A stretch of 64,000 nucleotides of DNA from Streptoalloteichus tenebrarius (GTDB taxonomy: Bacteria; Actinomycetota; Actinomycetes; Mycobacteriales; Pseudonocardiaceae), in assembly GCF_024171885.1 (NCBI RefSeq), contig NZ_JAMTCP010000011.1, forward strand, positions 62,001 to 126,000, written 5' to 3'. Made by a program: the position numbers and the translations under genes. This document shows positions 26,355-35,652 of the stretch, in pieces (within the stretch, counting starts at the first letter, position 1; each line of letters opens with the position of its first letter). A model generated the notes under the pieces. It was not told the DNA's origin. It saw only the letters and a program-made list of their open reading frames with translations, and ran no database searches.

Positions 26355-27557
26355 TCAGGTGGTCTGGGTCAGCTCGGGGACCACCCGGCGGGTGCGCCAG
26401 GCCACGAGGGCGGTCAGGAACACGAGCAGGCTCCCGAGCCACAGCACCGCTGGCAGGCTGACCCGGTCGACTACCACGCCGCCCACGAACGCGCCCAGGG
26501 AGATGGACAGGTTGAACATGGCCGCGTACAGGGCGGAGGCGGGTTCGGTGGCCTCCGGCGCGGCCCTGAGGACCCACGTCTGGAGGGTCACCGACACCCC
26601 GCCGTAGGCCAGCCCCCACAGGACCACCAGCGCGATCCCCCTGACCGGGGTTCCGCCCAGCACGGGGAGAACCGCCATGACGGCGGCGAGCGACACGCTG
26701 ATGATCACCACGGTGCGGAGTGTGTCGCGCCCGCCGACGGCGCCAGCGACGAAGTTGCCGACGATCCCCGCGACGCCGTAGCCCAGCAACACGGAGCTGA
26801 TCAGGTGCTCCGGCGCGGTGGAGATGGTCTGGAGCGCGGGGCTGACGAAGGTGTAGGCCGTGAACTGCCCCGTGATCATCAGGAAGGTGGCGACCACGGC
26901 CGCTCGCACACCCGCGTTGCGCCACTGCGCGACCAGAACACGCACCCGGACCGGGTGTTCGGCGGGAAGCTTGGGCAGCAGGAACAGCAGGCCGAGGAGT
27001 AGCAGCAGGCCCAGCCATCCCATGGCGGCGAACGCGGTGCGCCAGTCGGTGCGCTCGCCGAGCAGGGTGCCGACGGGCACGCCCAGGACGTTGGCGGCGG
27101 CCACCCCGCCGAAGATGATCGAGGTGGCGCGGGGGACGGACCGGGGCGACACCAGGCGGACGGCCAGTCCGCCCGCGATCGACCAGAAACCGCCGATGCT
27201 CAGCCCGACGAGGACGCGGGCGACGAGCAGCAGCGCGTAGTTCGGTGTCACGGCGGACACGAGGTGCGCCGCCGCCATGACGGCGATGAGCCCGACCAGC
27301 AACCAGCGGCGGTCCGTGCGGCCGGCCGCCATGGGGACCAGCGGCGCGGCGAGCGCGGCCACCAGTCCGGGCACCGTGACCATCAGGCCGGCGGCCCCTT
27401 CCGACACGTGCAGGGAGCCGCTCACGGAGGTCAGCAGCCCCACGGGGAGTTGCTCGGCGGTGACCAGGGCGAAGATGCCGAGGGCCACGGTGGCCACCGC
27501 GAACCAGCGGGCGGGTGGGGTTCTCTCGTCGGTGGAGGGCTGGTCGACAGCGGTCAT
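26355..27557 (-). CDS. Major facilitator superfamily exporter
   Basis: 400 residues, about 12 hydrophobic spans, of the DHA1 (sugar-efflux/chloramphenicol-resistance-like) drug:H+ antiporter group: VTAEQLPVGLLTSVSGSLHV in the first helix region and MAAGRTDRRWLL in loop 2-3. It would export a drug or metabolite. It is divergent from a GntR regulator, with two related dyads between them, so it is probably induced by the GntR ligand. Confidence 0.87.
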   Translation of the reverse strand: MTAVDQPSTDERTPPARWFAVATVALGIFALVTAEQLPVGLLTSVSGSLHVSEGAAGLMVTVPGLVAALAAPLVPMAAGRTDRRWLLVGLIAVMAAAHLVSAVTPNYALLLVARVLVGLSIGGFWSIAGGLAVRLVSPRSVPRATSIIFGGVAAANVLGVPVGTLLGERTDWRTAFAAMGWLGLLLLLGLLFLLPKLPAEHPVRVRVLVAQWRNAGVRAAVVATFLMITGQFTAYTFVSPALQTISTAPEHLISSVLLGYGVAGIVGNFVAGAVGGRDTLRTVVIISVSLAAVMAVLPVLGGTPVRGIALVVLWGLAYGGVSVTLQTWVLRAAPEATEPASALYAAMFNLSISLGAFVGGVVVDRVSLPAVLWLGSLLVFLTALVAWRTRRVVPELTQTT

Positions 27558-27620
27558 CTCTCACCTCGGATCGTTGGTCGGCGAGGGTCGGGATCGGGCC
27601 GCCCACGCGGGGCGAATTCA

Positions 27621-27708
27621 TCAGACGTCTGACGAAAGCGCAGCCTAGCGGCGGGTCACCCTGGGGAGACAGGACAAGATCGGTGAGGTCGGTCATAAGA
27701 CGTATGAC
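27621..27708. promoter_or_regulatory. Two candidate GntR operators in a divergent promoter
   Basis: TCAGACGTCTGA (27621-27632) is a perfect 12-bp palindrome; GTCATAAGACGTATGAC (27692-27708) shares its ACGT core and TCA/TGA edges. They flank the divergent MFS and GntR promoters. Confidence 0.55.
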
Positions 27709-27741
27709 GCTGGGTAGGGTCGCGGGCGAAGGAGGGCGCCC

Positions 27742-28428
27742 ATGTCGTTTCGCCGGATCGACGGCTCCTCGCGCGTCAGCGCGGTCGCCGCCCAGCTCCA
27801 CGAGCAGCTCAGCAGCGGCAACTGGGTGGTCGGGCAGCGCATCCCGCCCGAGGACAAGCTCGCGGAGGCGCTGAACGTGAGCCGGCCCGCCGTGCGGGAG
27901 GCGATCCGGGGGCTCGTCCAGCTCGGCATCCTGGAGGCCCGCCAGGGCGCGGGGACCTACGTGCGCACCACGGCCGACCCCCTGCCCCTCCTGCGTCAGG
28001 TCCGGCGGGCCAAGGTGCGGGACATCGTCGAGGTCCAGCTCGGCTACGACATCCAGGCCGCCCGGTTCGCGGCCGAACGCCGGACCGAGGACGACCTGCG
28101 GCGGCTGCGCGACCTGCTCGCCCGGCGCGACTCGGCGGAGACGGGCTCGGACCCCGACGACTTCGCCGCGCAGGACGCCCGGTTCCACCTCGCGGTGGCC
28201 GAAGCCGCGCACAACCCGGTCCTCCTGGAGCTGTACCGGTACTTCCTCCGGCTGTTGGAGGAGGCGCTCCACGACCTGCGCGCCGACCAGGAGCTGCCGA
28301 GGTGCGGACTGGAACCGCACCGCGCGCTCGTGGACGCCATCGAGGCACGTGATCCCGACGGCGCGGAGAGGGCGGTTCGGCGCGTCGTCGAACCAGGCCT
28401 CACGGTGCTCAACCAACTCCTGGACTGA
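27742..28428 (+). CDS. GntR/FadR-family (FCD) regulator
   Basis: 228 residues. The N-terminal winged HTH reads GQRIPPEDKLAEALNVSRPA, VREAIRGLVQLGILEARQGA. The C-terminal all-helical FCD domain carries metal-ligand-like residues (DARFHLAVAEAAHN; EPHRALVDAI) expected to bind a carboxylate effector. It probably controls the divergent MFS exporter and itself through the dyads at 27621-27708. Confidence 0.87.
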   Translation: MSFRRIDGSSRVSAVAAQLHEQLSSGNWVVGQRIPPEDKLAEALNVSRPAVREAIRGLVQLGILEARQGAGTYVRTTADPLPLLRQVRRAKVRDIVEVQLGYDIQAARFAAERRTEDDLRRLRDLLARRDSAETGSDPDDFAAQDARFHLAVAEAAHNPVLLELYRYFLRLLEEALHDLRADQELPRCGLEPHRALVDAIEARDPDGAERAVRRVVEPGLTVLNQLLD

Positions 28429-28543
28429 CCACGACGCGTCGCGTCCTGACCGCCACCGCCCTGTGCCCGCGCCCGGTTCGTGATCGCTGGCTGCCTCGCG
28501 TGCCGAGCCTCGTCAGCGTCGGGTCTCCCACCGGGCGTGCGTG

Positions 28544-29275
28544 TCAGCGCGGGTCGGGTCGCTGCGGCTCCCGGAGGACGTCGACGGCGGGGCGGCCCGG
28601 CGGAAGACGAGCGAGGAGCCCGTCGACGAAGGTCGTGACGAGAACGCGGAAGAACTCGTCAGGGGTGACGTCGGGCAGGCCGGCGTGGGCCGCGCTGAGC
28701 ACGGGATCGGCGGCGATGACCGACAACGTCTCCCTGGTCTCCGCCTCCACCGCGTCGGGGTCGGTCACGGCGAGCGTCTCGCGCGCCTCCTCGGCGGCGA
28801 TGAGCCCGAGGGAGATGGTGGCCACCGCACTGGCCAGGACGACCGAGGCCGAGGGGTCGTAGCCGCGGCGGCCGAGGGCCGCGACCTCGGCCGCGAGCAG
28901 CCGGGTCCCTGACGTTCCGCGCGGGAACATCCGTTGGAGGTAACCGGCCGTCCCGGGGTGGGCGAGGGCGAAGGCGCGCAACCGGACGGCGAGGCCGACG
29001 AGGTGGGCGGCGACGGGTTCGGCGGGGTCGTCGACGAGGGCAAGGTCGGCCAGGATCGCCTCTCCCACCAGGCGTTCCAGCGCGAGTCGGCTCGGGACGT
29101 GGCGGTAGATCGCGGCGCTGCTGACGCCGAGTGCGGCGGCCACGCCCTGGATCGACAGCTCGGGCAGCCCGATCCGCCGGCCGGCGTCGATGATGCGGTC
29201 CGGCGTCACCTGGGCGACGCGGCCGCCGGTCTTCGCGCGTTTGCGGGGGGAGGGGGGAGTGGGCAACGGAACCAT
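28544..29275 (-). CDS. TetR family regulator
   Basis: 243 residues. The HTH reads TPDRIIDAGRRIGLPELSIQ, GVAAALGVSSAAIYRHVPSR, with a basic, proline-rich N-terminal tail. The C-terminal domain (about 90-230) is the WHG type. It is divergent from the siderophore-interacting-protein gene, and a TCTAAG/CTTAGA inverted repeat (29296-29320) lies between, so it probably represses that operon. Ligand unknown. Confidence 0.82.
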   Translation of the reverse strand: MVPLPTPPSPRKRAKTGGRVAQVTPDRIIDAGRRIGLPELSIQGVAAALGVSSAAIYRHVPSRLALERLVGEAILADLALVDDPAEPVAAHLVGLAVRLRAFALAHPGTAGYLQRMFPRGTSGTRLLAAEVAALGRRGYDPSASVVLASAVATISLGLIAAEEARETLAVTDPDAVEAETRETLSVIAADPVLSAAHAGLPDVTPDEFFRVLVTTFVDGLLARLPPGRPAVDVLREPQRPDPR

Positions 29276-29295
29276 CCGGGGAGAGGGAAGGCTTG

Positions 29296-29320
29296 TCTAA
29301 GTTATGCCCCCTATCTTAGA
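29296..29320. promoter_or_regulatory. Candidate operator between TetR and siderophore-interacting gene
   Basis: TCTAAG (29296-29301) and CTTAGA (29315-29320) form an inverted repeat with a 13-bp spacer in a locally AT-rich divergent promoter. Confidence 0.45.
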
Positions 29321-29493
29321 TTGGCGGGGCGTGTGGGGCAGGAGTGCGACCCGAGGGTGCGGTTCGGTGCGCCCAGTCGAGGTCGTTCCGTCGCCCGACC
29401 GCCGCGCCACGGCCGTGGCGCACGCTCGGGGACCGGCGCCATGCGGGTCTTTCCGGGCCCACATCCGTCACGCAGGACGAGGGGGCGCCGCTG

Positions 29494-30321
29494 ATGGCCC
29501 GCACGAACCTGTCAGCCACCCGCATCAAGCCGGAGACCGCCGAACTGCTGACCCTGCGCGTGCTCCGGCGCGAGCGGATCTCACCGCACTTCGCGCGGGT
29601 CACCCTGGGCGGCGGCGAGATCGACCGCTTCGCCCCGATGGGGTTCGACCAGTGGTTCCGCCTGGTCATCCCGGTGTCGGACACCTCGCTGACCTGGAAA
29701 CCCAAGAAGTTCAACGCCTTGGCCCTCGCCAGGTACCTGACGATGGCGAAGGCGACGCGTCCGGTCCTGCGGAACTACTCGGTGCGGGCCTACCGCCCCG
29801 ACGGGCCGACCGGGCCGGAACTCGACGTCGACTTCGTGCTGCACGGTTCCGTCGCCGACGGGACCGCCGGACCCGCGGCCACCTGGGCCCAGACCTGCGC
29901 CGAGGGCGACGTCGTGGCCATCCTCGACGAGGGCATCGGGTTTAACCCGCGCTCCTCGCTGCGGCGGGTCCTGCTCGTCGCCGACGAGTCGGGGCTGCCG
30001 GCCGTGGCGGGCGTCCTCGCCTCCCTGCCGCCCGACACGCGGGGCACGGCGGTGATCGAGGTTCCGTCCACTGAGGACAGACAGGCGCTCTCGGCCCCCG
30101 CCGGCGTCGAGGTGCGCTGGCTGGTGCGGGACGGAGGAACTCCCGGCCAGGCAGCGTTGGCGCACGCCAGGCGGATGCCCCTGCCCGACGAGCCGTTCTA
30201 CGGGTGGGTCGTCGGCGAGTCCGGCCTCGCCGTCGCGCTCCGCCGGCACTGGGTCAACGCGGGCGTGCCCAAGGGCGACATCATGTTCTGCGGGTACTGG
30301 AAGGCGGGGCGGGCGCATTGA
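29494..30321 (+). CDS. Siderophore-interacting protein (FAD-dependent ferric reductase)
   Basis: 275 residues of the SIP/ViuB group. The N-terminal FAD-binding barrel has RNYSVRAYRP (R-x-Y-S flavin motif) near residue 92 and VDFVLHGSVADGTAGPAATW; the C-terminal NAD(P)H domain ends GDIMFCGYWKAGRA. These proteins reduce ferric siderophores in the cytosol to free iron. ATG 29494 follows CGAGGGGG. The stop overlaps the TTG start of the next gene, so they are coupled. Confidence 0.85.
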   Translation: MARTNLSATRIKPETAELLTLRVLRRERISPHFARVTLGGGEIDRFAPMGFDQWFRLVIPVSDTSLTWKPKKFNALALARYLTMAKATRPVLRNYSVRAYRPDGPTGPELDVDFVLHGSVADGTAGPAATWAQTCAEGDVVAILDEGIGFNPRSSLRRVLLVADESGLPAVAGVLASLPPDTRGTAVIEVPSTEDRQALSAPAGVEVRWLVRDGGTPGQAALAHARRMPLPDEPFYGWVVGESGLAVALRRHWVNAGVPKGDIMFCGYWKAGRAH

Positions 30322-31217
30322 GCACCGGCGACAGGGCCGGAGGGCACGGCGACCACTCCTTCGGCGTCAGCTCGTTCGTCACCACGGAGGACGGTCGACG
30401 GCTGCACTTCATGGCGCGCGGCACCGGTGACCCCACCGTGGTGTTCGAGTCGGGGATGGGGTTCTCCCGGTCGACGTGGGGGCTCGTCCAGCCGGTCGTC
30501 GGCCGGCGGGTTCGGGCCGTGGTGTACGACAGGGCGGGGATCGGGCGCAGCGACGCCGACCCGCGCCCGCGCACCCTGGATCGCATGGCCGGCGACCTCG
30601 GCACGCTCCTGCGCGCGCTGGGGCCGGGTCCGTTCGTCCTGGTGGGGCACAGTTGGGGCGGCCCCGTCGTCCGGGTCGCCGCGGCGGCCGACCCCTCCCG
30701 CATCAGGGGACTGGTGCTGGTGGACCCGAGCGACGAGAACTGCGACCTGTACTTCACCCCCTCGGCGCGGCGGGGACGCGCGTGTTCCCGACTGGTCCTC
30801 CCGGTGCTGGCCAGGCTCGGGCTGTACCGGCTGTTGGGTGGCGGCGCGGGGCGGGCGCAACCCGCGGACGTGGTCGCCGACCACCGTCGCGAGGACTTCA
30901 CCGTGCGGGCGGCGCGCGCCCTGCTCGCCGAGCTGGCTCCGTTCGCCGACGAGCTTCGGCGCCTGCGGAGGCAGCGGCCCGAACTCGGGGACATCGAGGT
31001 CAGCGTGATCACTGGCGCCCGGTCCTCGCGGTTCGGGCGGACCCTCCGCACCGCGATCAGCGAGGCGCACCGCCGAACCGCCGCCGCGCTGCCGAACGGG
31101 CGTCTCGTGGAGGCGCGCCGGTCCGGCCACCTCGTCCTGTTCAGCGAGCCCGAGGTGATCGTCGGCGAGATCCTGCGGATGGTGGACGCCGACCCACAGG
31201 AACCTCGGCGGGAGTGA
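30318..31217 (+). CDS. Alpha/beta hydrolase
   Basis: 299 residues. VVFESGMGFSRSTW is the oxyanion-side motif, VGHSWGGPV (near residue 110) the nucleophile elbow, LVDPSDEN carries an acidic residue, and RSGHLVLFSEPE holds the catalytic His. Start TTG 30318 overlaps the stop of the siderophore-interacting-protein gene (TTGA), so the pair is translationally coupled. An esterase acting on ferric siderophores is a tempting but unproven idea. Confidence 0.82.
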   Translation: MSTGDRAGGHGDHSFGVSSFVTTEDGRRLHFMARGTGDPTVVFESGMGFSRSTWGLVQPVVGRRVRAVVYDRAGIGRSDADPRPRTLDRMAGDLGTLLRALGPGPFVLVGHSWGGPVVRVAAAADPSRIRGLVLVDPSDENCDLYFTPSARRGRACSRLVLPVLARLGLYRLLGGGAGRAQPADVVADHRREDFTVRAARALLAELAPFADELRRLRRQRPELGDIEVSVITGARSSRFGRTLRTAISEAHRRTAAALPNGRLVEARRSGHLVLFSEPEVIVGEILRMVDADPQEPRRE

Positions 31218-31424
31218 CGGCTGACCGACGGGACTCCTTCCCACCCGGGACGAGCTGATTTCGGGCGTCACCGCACAGTGCTGACGGAGCCGCGCGGACC
31301 CTCCACATCGATCCATCCACTTTGAAGCGTCCATATCGGATCGGAGGCGTGGCCCCTGACCCGCGGCGGCGTGCGGCCGGGGTGTGGATGCGGCTCGGTC
31401 CGTGCTCCCGCGCCGGTCAGGCGG

Positions 31425-31781
31425 TCAACGGAGTTCCGACAGCCGGCCGACGAGCTGGTCGCGCACGGCGACCAGCTCGTCGATCCGTTGTTGGAGCACG
31501 GCCAGGCGCTGCTCGAAGACCTCGATCTTGGGTGTGGGATCGGAGCACGAGTGGGGGCCGACCGGCTCGGCCCGCAGGCAGCCGTTGAGCAGGCGCAGGT
31601 CGTCGGTGGTGAGCCCGGCGGCCATGAACAGCCGGATGTTCTCCACGACGCGGACGGCGTTCGCGTCGTAGGCGCGGTACCCGTTCGCGGTCCTGGCGGG
31701 CTGGAGCAGCCCCTGCTCCTCGTAGTAGCGCAACGCCCTGGTCGTGGTGCCGGTCACGCGGGCGAGTTCCCCGATCCGCAT
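31425..31781 (-). CDS. MerR family regulator
   Basis: 118 residues. Residues 1-70 form the MerR winged HTH (MRIGELARVTGTTTRALRYY, EEQGLLQPART), then a coiled-coil dimerisation helix (FEQRLAVLQQRIDELVAVRD). No conserved metal-binding cysteine cluster, so it is more likely an organic-ligand sensor. Start ATG 31781 is the family start. Its own promoter has the long MerR-type spacer and a dyad also found before the MFS gene at 33562. Confidence 0.87.
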   Translation of the reverse strand: MRIGELARVTGTTTRALRYYEEQGLLQPARTANGYRAYDANAVRVVENIRLFMAAGLTTDDLRLLNGCLRAEPVGPHSCSDPTPKIEVFEQRLAVLQQRIDELVAVRDQLVGRLSELR

Positions 31782-31822
31782 GAGTGTTCCCTCCTGGTCG
31801 GCGCGGTCCCGCCGGAGGGTAG

Positions 31823-31844
31823 ACCTTTCCGTTGACGTCAAGGT
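31823..31844. promoter_or_regulatory. MerR operator at its own promoter
   Basis: 22-bp dyad ACCTT-N12-AAGGT lies in the spacer of a promoter on the minus strand (TTGACC -35, TACCCT -10, about 20 bp apart), the spacing at which MerR proteins activate. A matching dyad is at 33576-33597. Confidence 0.65.
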
Positions 31845-31871
31845 CAAGCCCGTGCTCCGTCGACGCCGGGA

Positions 31872-32291
31872 TCACGGCCGTGGGTCGAGCACCGTGAGCA
31901 CCATCACCGGGATGCGGCGGGAGGTCCGGGCCTGGAAGGTGGCGAACCGCGGGTCGGCGGCCACCTGGCGTGCCCAGAGCCGGTCCCGCTCCGCGCCCGT
32001 GGCCTCGGTGGCGCGCACCCGGTGGACCCGGGTGGAGATCTCGACCACGGCCTCGGGGTGGGCGAGGAGGTTGTGGTACCAGGCCGGCGGGGTCGGAGAG
32101 CCGCCGTTGGACGCGAACACGACCAGTCGGTCCGGGCCGTCGGCCAGGTAGACGGCCGGGGTCGTGCGGGCCAGGCCGGTCCTGGCTCCGGTCGTGGTCA
32201 GCAGGAGCAGCGGCTGCCCGGCGAACGGCCCGCCCACGACGCCCCCGTTGGCCCGGAACTCCTCGATCACCCTCTGGTTGGTCTCGTTCAC
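31872..32291 (-). CDS. F420-dependent (deazaflavin) nitroreductase-family protein
   Basis: 139 residues of the split-beta-barrel DDN family: VIEEFRANGGVVGGPFAGQP, LLLLTTTGARTGLARTTP, WYHNLLAHPEAVVEI. These bind coenzyme F420 and reduce or bind quinones and nitro compounds, or protect from redox stress. Start GTG 32291 overlaps the stop of the MFS gene (GTGA), so the two are coupled and under the same MerR-type operator. Confidence 0.85.
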   Translation of the reverse strand: MNETNQRVIEEFRANGGVVGGPFAGQPLLLLTTTGARTGLARTTPAVYLADGPDRLVVFASNGGSPTPPAWYHNLLAHPEAVVEISTRVHRVRATEATGAERDRLWARQVAADPRFATFQARTSRRIPVMVLTVLDPRP

Positions 32292-33562
32292 GCCGCCACC
32301 TCGCTCACGGTCCGGCCCTCGGGCGCGGTGCTCTCCTGGTCGGAACCTGCCGGGTCGGTCCGCCGTCGGCGTTCGCCCCGGTGCTCGGCCACGGCGATCA
32401 CCAGGGCGACCGCCGCGACGAGCCCGCCGACGACCGGCAACCAGCGCAGGGGAAGGCCACCGGCGAGGACCTGTCCGCCCAGCCAGCCGCCCACGGCGAC
32501 ACCGAGGTTGAAGGCGGAACTCTGCATCGTCAGCGCCAGGGTCCTGGCCCGCGCCGAGGCCACGTCGAGCATGCGGGTGTTCACCGCGGGGATCACCGCG
32601 TAGTAGGCGGCGCCGAAGAGGAAGAGGAACCCGACGGCCACCGGCGGGACGGGAACGGCCGCGCCCAACAGCGGCAGGGTGACGGTCAAGGCGAGAACCC
32701 CGAGGCAGACCGCGCGCGTCACCGAGCGGTCGGCCAGCCTGCCGCCGACGACGTTGCCGACCGTGCCGCCGATCCCGAACAGCAGCAGGAGGAGGGTGAC
32801 GGTGGACGGATCGAAGCCGACCGCGTCCCTGAGCAGCGGCGTGACATAGGTGTAGGCGGTGAAGGTGGCCGCCGCGCTCAGGATGGTCACCGCGACGACG
32901 GTCTGGACGCGGCGTTGGCCGAGCACCCGGAGTTCCGCCAGACGCCCGGACCCGCCGTCGGCGGCCGGGGTGTCGTGCGGCCCGCGCACCAGGGCGAGCA
33001 TCGGCCCTGCCGCGACGAGCGCGAGCAGGCCCACGGCCGCGAACGTCGCCCGCCAGGACAGCCACTGGCCGAGCGCGGCGCCCAGCGGAAGGCCGATGAT
33101 CATGGAGAGGCTCAGCCCCAGCGACACCATGCCCACCGCCGTGCCCCGTCGCGCCGGCGGCACGATGTCGGCGACCAGGCCCAGGAACAACGGCAGCAGC
33201 GCCGCGTGCGGCAGCGCCGAGAGGACGCGGCCGAACGCGATGACCGCGAAGGAGGACGTCAGCGCCGACAGGGCGTTGCCCAGCGCGAACGTCATCAGGA
33301 GGACGGCGATCAACCGTCGCCGGCGCACCCGGGCGGTGGTCATGGCCAGCACCGGCCCGCCCACGACGATGGTGATCGCGGAGATGCTGACCAGGAGGCC
33401 GGCGGTGGACAGGCTCACGCCGGCGTCCTCCGCGATCTCCGGCAGCAGTCCGGCGATCATGATCTCGCCGGTGCCGAGCAGGAACGCGCACAGCGTCAGC
33501 ACCGTCAGCGCCCAGGTGTGGCCTCGCGTGGGCGGAGCCGTGGTGGGAGGGGAGACGTCCAT
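32288..33562 (-). CDS. Major facilitator superfamily exporter
   Basis: 424 residues with about 12 membrane spans, DHA1-type drug exporter (LCAFLLGTGEIMIAGLLPEI in helix 1; GFDPSTVTLLLLLFGIGGTV in helix 7-8). I place the start at ATG 33562 (MDVSPPTT); an upstream ATG at 33583 would lie inside the MerR dyad. It heads an operon with the F420-type reductase, apparently under control of the nearby MerR protein. Confidence 0.85.
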   Translation of the reverse strand: MDVSPPTTAPPTRGHTWALTVLTLCAFLLGTGEIMIAGLLPEIAEDAGVSLSTAGLLVSISAITIVVGGPVLAMTTARVRRRRLIAVLLMTFALGNALSALTSSFAVIAFGRVLSALPHAALLPLFLGLVADIVPPARRGTAVGMVSLGLSLSMIIGLPLGAALGQWLSWRATFAAVGLLALVAAGPMLALVRGPHDTPAADGGSGRLAELRVLGQRRVQTVVAVTILSAAATFTAYTYVTPLLRDAVGFDPSTVTLLLLLFGIGGTVGNVVGGRLADRSVTRAVCLGVLALTVTLPLLGAAVPVPPVAVGFLFLFGAAYYAVIPAVNTRMLDVASARARTLALTMQSSAFNLGVAVGGWLGGQVLAGGLPLRWLPVVGGLVAAVALVIAVAEHRGERRRRTDPAGSDQESTAPEGRTVSEVAA

Positions 33563-33575
33563 GGCGTCATCGTCG

Positions 33576-33597
33576 ACCTTCACGCCGGCGTCAAGGT
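33576..33597. promoter_or_regulatory. Second MerR-type operator, before the exporter operon
   Basis: 22-bp dyad ACCTT-N12-AAGGT, nearly perfect throughout, with the same flank (CTTGACC on the minus strand) as the site at 31823-31844. Confidence 0.6.
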
Positions 33598-33787
33598 CAA
33601 GCCGGCGTCGCGCTCCCGGTGGTGGCGAGGTGTGTCGTCAATGGACAGTCGCGTGAGGGCTCGTGTTCGCACGTCGTGGTGCGCCGCAATCCGGAGATCG
33701 CGAACCTGTCCGAGCGCTCACGGCGCGCGACCGGAGGCGCACCACGGCCTCCCCGCCGTCCACGGGGACCACCACGTCGTCCCCCGG

Positions 33788-33880
33788 TCACCCGGACCCC
33801 GGCGGTTCCCCCGGCCTGGCCGCCGCACCCGGTTCCACGCCGTAGGAGTTGACGTTCTGCCCGAGCAGCGTCACCTCCAT
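33788..33880 (-). pseudogene. miaB-like fragment
   Basis: A 30-residue frame reads MEVTLLGQNVNSYGVEPG. The string EVTLLGQNVNSYG is the highly conserved core of MiaB, the radical-SAM tRNA methylthiotransferase. Nothing else of MiaB (no CxxxCxxC cluster) is found on either side, so this is a gene scrap. The rest of 33598-34112 shows no convincing gene. Confidence 0.5.
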
Positions 33881-34057
33881 GGGTGTTCGGTCCGATGAGC
33901 CACGCGTCCAGCCCTGGAGAGCCGGCCGACATCGCCCCGAGGCCACTCCGGTCGCCGCGGCCGAGGACTACCGGAAGTGGCTGGTCTCCCACAACGGTCT
34001 CTCCCGACTCCGGGACAAGATCGAGCGCAACCCCGAGGTGGGAGGCTCGTCGGCGCT

Positions 34058-34080
34058 GATCTGTCCTTTTAGGACAGATC
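34058..34080. terminator. Perfect hairpin GATCTGTCCT/AGGACAGATC
   Basis: 10-bp stem with a TTT loop; followed by GTGTTTTCTT on the plus strand. It contains one GTCC-N5-GGAC unit (34063-34075). Confidence 0.55.
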
Positions 34081-34112
34081 GTGTTTTCTTCCCCGGTTCT
34101 GTTGGGAAAGGG

Positions 34113-34146
34113 GCGCGGGTCGCGACCTGTCGGCCGCGACCCGCGC
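34113..34146 (-). terminator. Hairpin terminator after the secreted NTF2-like gene
   Basis: Stem GCGCGGGTCGCG (34113-34124) pairs exactly with CGCGACCCGCGC (34135-34146), about 60 bp downstream of the minus-strand stop. Confidence 0.7.
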
Positions 34147-34207
34147 TCCCGTCCCACTTCGGTTGTCGACGTCCTGCTCCGTCGAGGGCAGCCTGTCGGT
34201 TGACGCG

Positions 34208-35209
34208 TCAGCGCAGCAGGCCGTACAAATCCTTGATCTTCTGGTTGTCGGCCACCAGCGGCAGCGTGTCGAAGGACAGCTCCCACTGCGTGGTGCGACC
34301 ACGGGCGTGCCCGATGCGCTCGATGATGCCGAAGCTCACGTCGCGGCCCTGGGCCCGCACCGTGCCGTACCACTCCACGAGCGTGGAGTCGTTCTGGCGG
34401 ACCACCTGACCCAGCTCCAGACGGACGTCCTTGGCCGTCTCGAAGAACCGGTTCAGGTAGGCGCGCTTGGCCTGCGTCGTTCGCACGCCCCGGTCGCCCA
34501 ACCCCGGGGCGGACAGCGGCGCGCCACCCGTCGGGCCGACCAGCGCGTCGACGTCGCCCCGGTTCCACGCGCGACCGCGAGCCATGATCTCGTCCAGGGT
34601 GGGCGCCTTGCTCGCGGCCGGGGTCGGGCCGGAGTCCGAGATGCCGTCGAACACCTTCGGCAGGCTCGGGTCGAGCGGGGCGAACCACCGCGACCGGTCG
34701 TAGTACCGCCTGCCCTGCACGACCTTGCCGCCGTCGGTGAGCACCACCCGGTAGATCGCGGGGTAGGTGATCGCGTGGCCCTTGACGGTCACCGTGTTGG
34801 TGGCACCGAACATGACCACCGGGCCGTCGACGGAGACCCGCTCGCCGGTGAACTGGAAGTCGGGCAGGAGCTTCAGCGTCGCGCTGATCGACGCCTTGAT
34901 GTCGTCCACGCCCCGCACCATCTTCCCCGGCTCCGCGGGCTCCCAGAGCGTGGCGTCCTGGGCGAAGATGTCCCCGTAGACGTCCACCCGCTTCTGCGGG
35001 TCCGGCAGGGTCTTCATGCTGCCGAACTCCACCTGCCGGGTGATGAAGGCGCAGGCGTTGGGCGAGACCCAGCCCTCGACCTTCGCGACCTTGGCGACCG
35101 CGGGGCAGGTGCTGGCGGCGCTCGGCGCGGCCTCGGCGACGGCGGGACCGCCCACCGCGCCCAGCGACAGCGTGGCGGCCAGACCCAGGAATGCGAGCTG
35201 CTTCCTCAC
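34208..35209 (-). CDS. Secreted protein with two NTF2/SnoaL-like domains
   Basis: 333 residues. A Sec signal peptide ([20 protein letters not shown], cleavage near AVAEAAPSA) is followed by two domains of about 120 residues each with the NTF2-like pattern ([20 protein letters not shown] and a second half starting [20 protein letters not shown]). The start is GTG 35209 with AAAGGA upstream. Such domains bind small hydrophobic molecules or act as cyclases/isomerases; here the export suggests an extracellular role. No partner genes. Confidence 0.75.
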   Translation of the reverse strand: MRKQLAFLGLAATLSLGAVGGPAVAEAAPSAASTCPAVAKVAKVEGWVSPNACAFITRQVEFGSMKTLPDPQKRVDVYGDIFAQDATLWEPAEPGKMVRGVDDIKASISATLKLLPDFQFTGERVSVDGPVVMFGATNTVTVKGHAITYPAIYRVVLTDGGKVVQGRRYYDRSRWFAPLDPSLPKVFDGISDSGPTPAASKAPTLDEIMARGRAWNRGDVDALVGPTGGAPLSAPGLGDRGVRTTQAKRAYLNRFFETAKDVRLELGQVVRQNDSTLVEWYGTVRAQGRDVSFGIIERIGHARGRTTQWELSFDTLPLVADNQKIKDLYGLLR

Positions 35210-35652
35210 GGCGACGTCCTTTCCGGCTTGTCCGTTCCGTTTCGGTGTTGCCATGAGACTTTCAGCCGGTTCGACCGCCGACAATTACCCGGGAGGTAAT
35301 GAGTCTTCCGCGCGAACCGCGGCGCGGAGGCCTCTGTCGCGGTGCCGCGCCCCGCGACCGGGCACGTCATGACGGAGAAATGCCTGGTCAGGCGGGGTGT
35401 CGAGCTGTCCCTGCCCTCCTCCTGCCTGGCTTCCTGCCTCGCCTGGAAGTTCATCGCGTCGCATTTCGCCCAGCGACCACCGTTCGATGCGTTGGGTGAC
35501 GACGTGGACACGAGACGCGAACCCCTTGGTGTTCTCCTGCCGTCGTTGGTCTTGTTTTCCCTTTGTCGGACCGGGATCGGTTCGAGGTGGCCGGGTGGGG
35601 GCTGCGCTGGCGGTTCGCTCGGGGTCGGGGCGGCCGGTGCGCCGAGGCGGAG

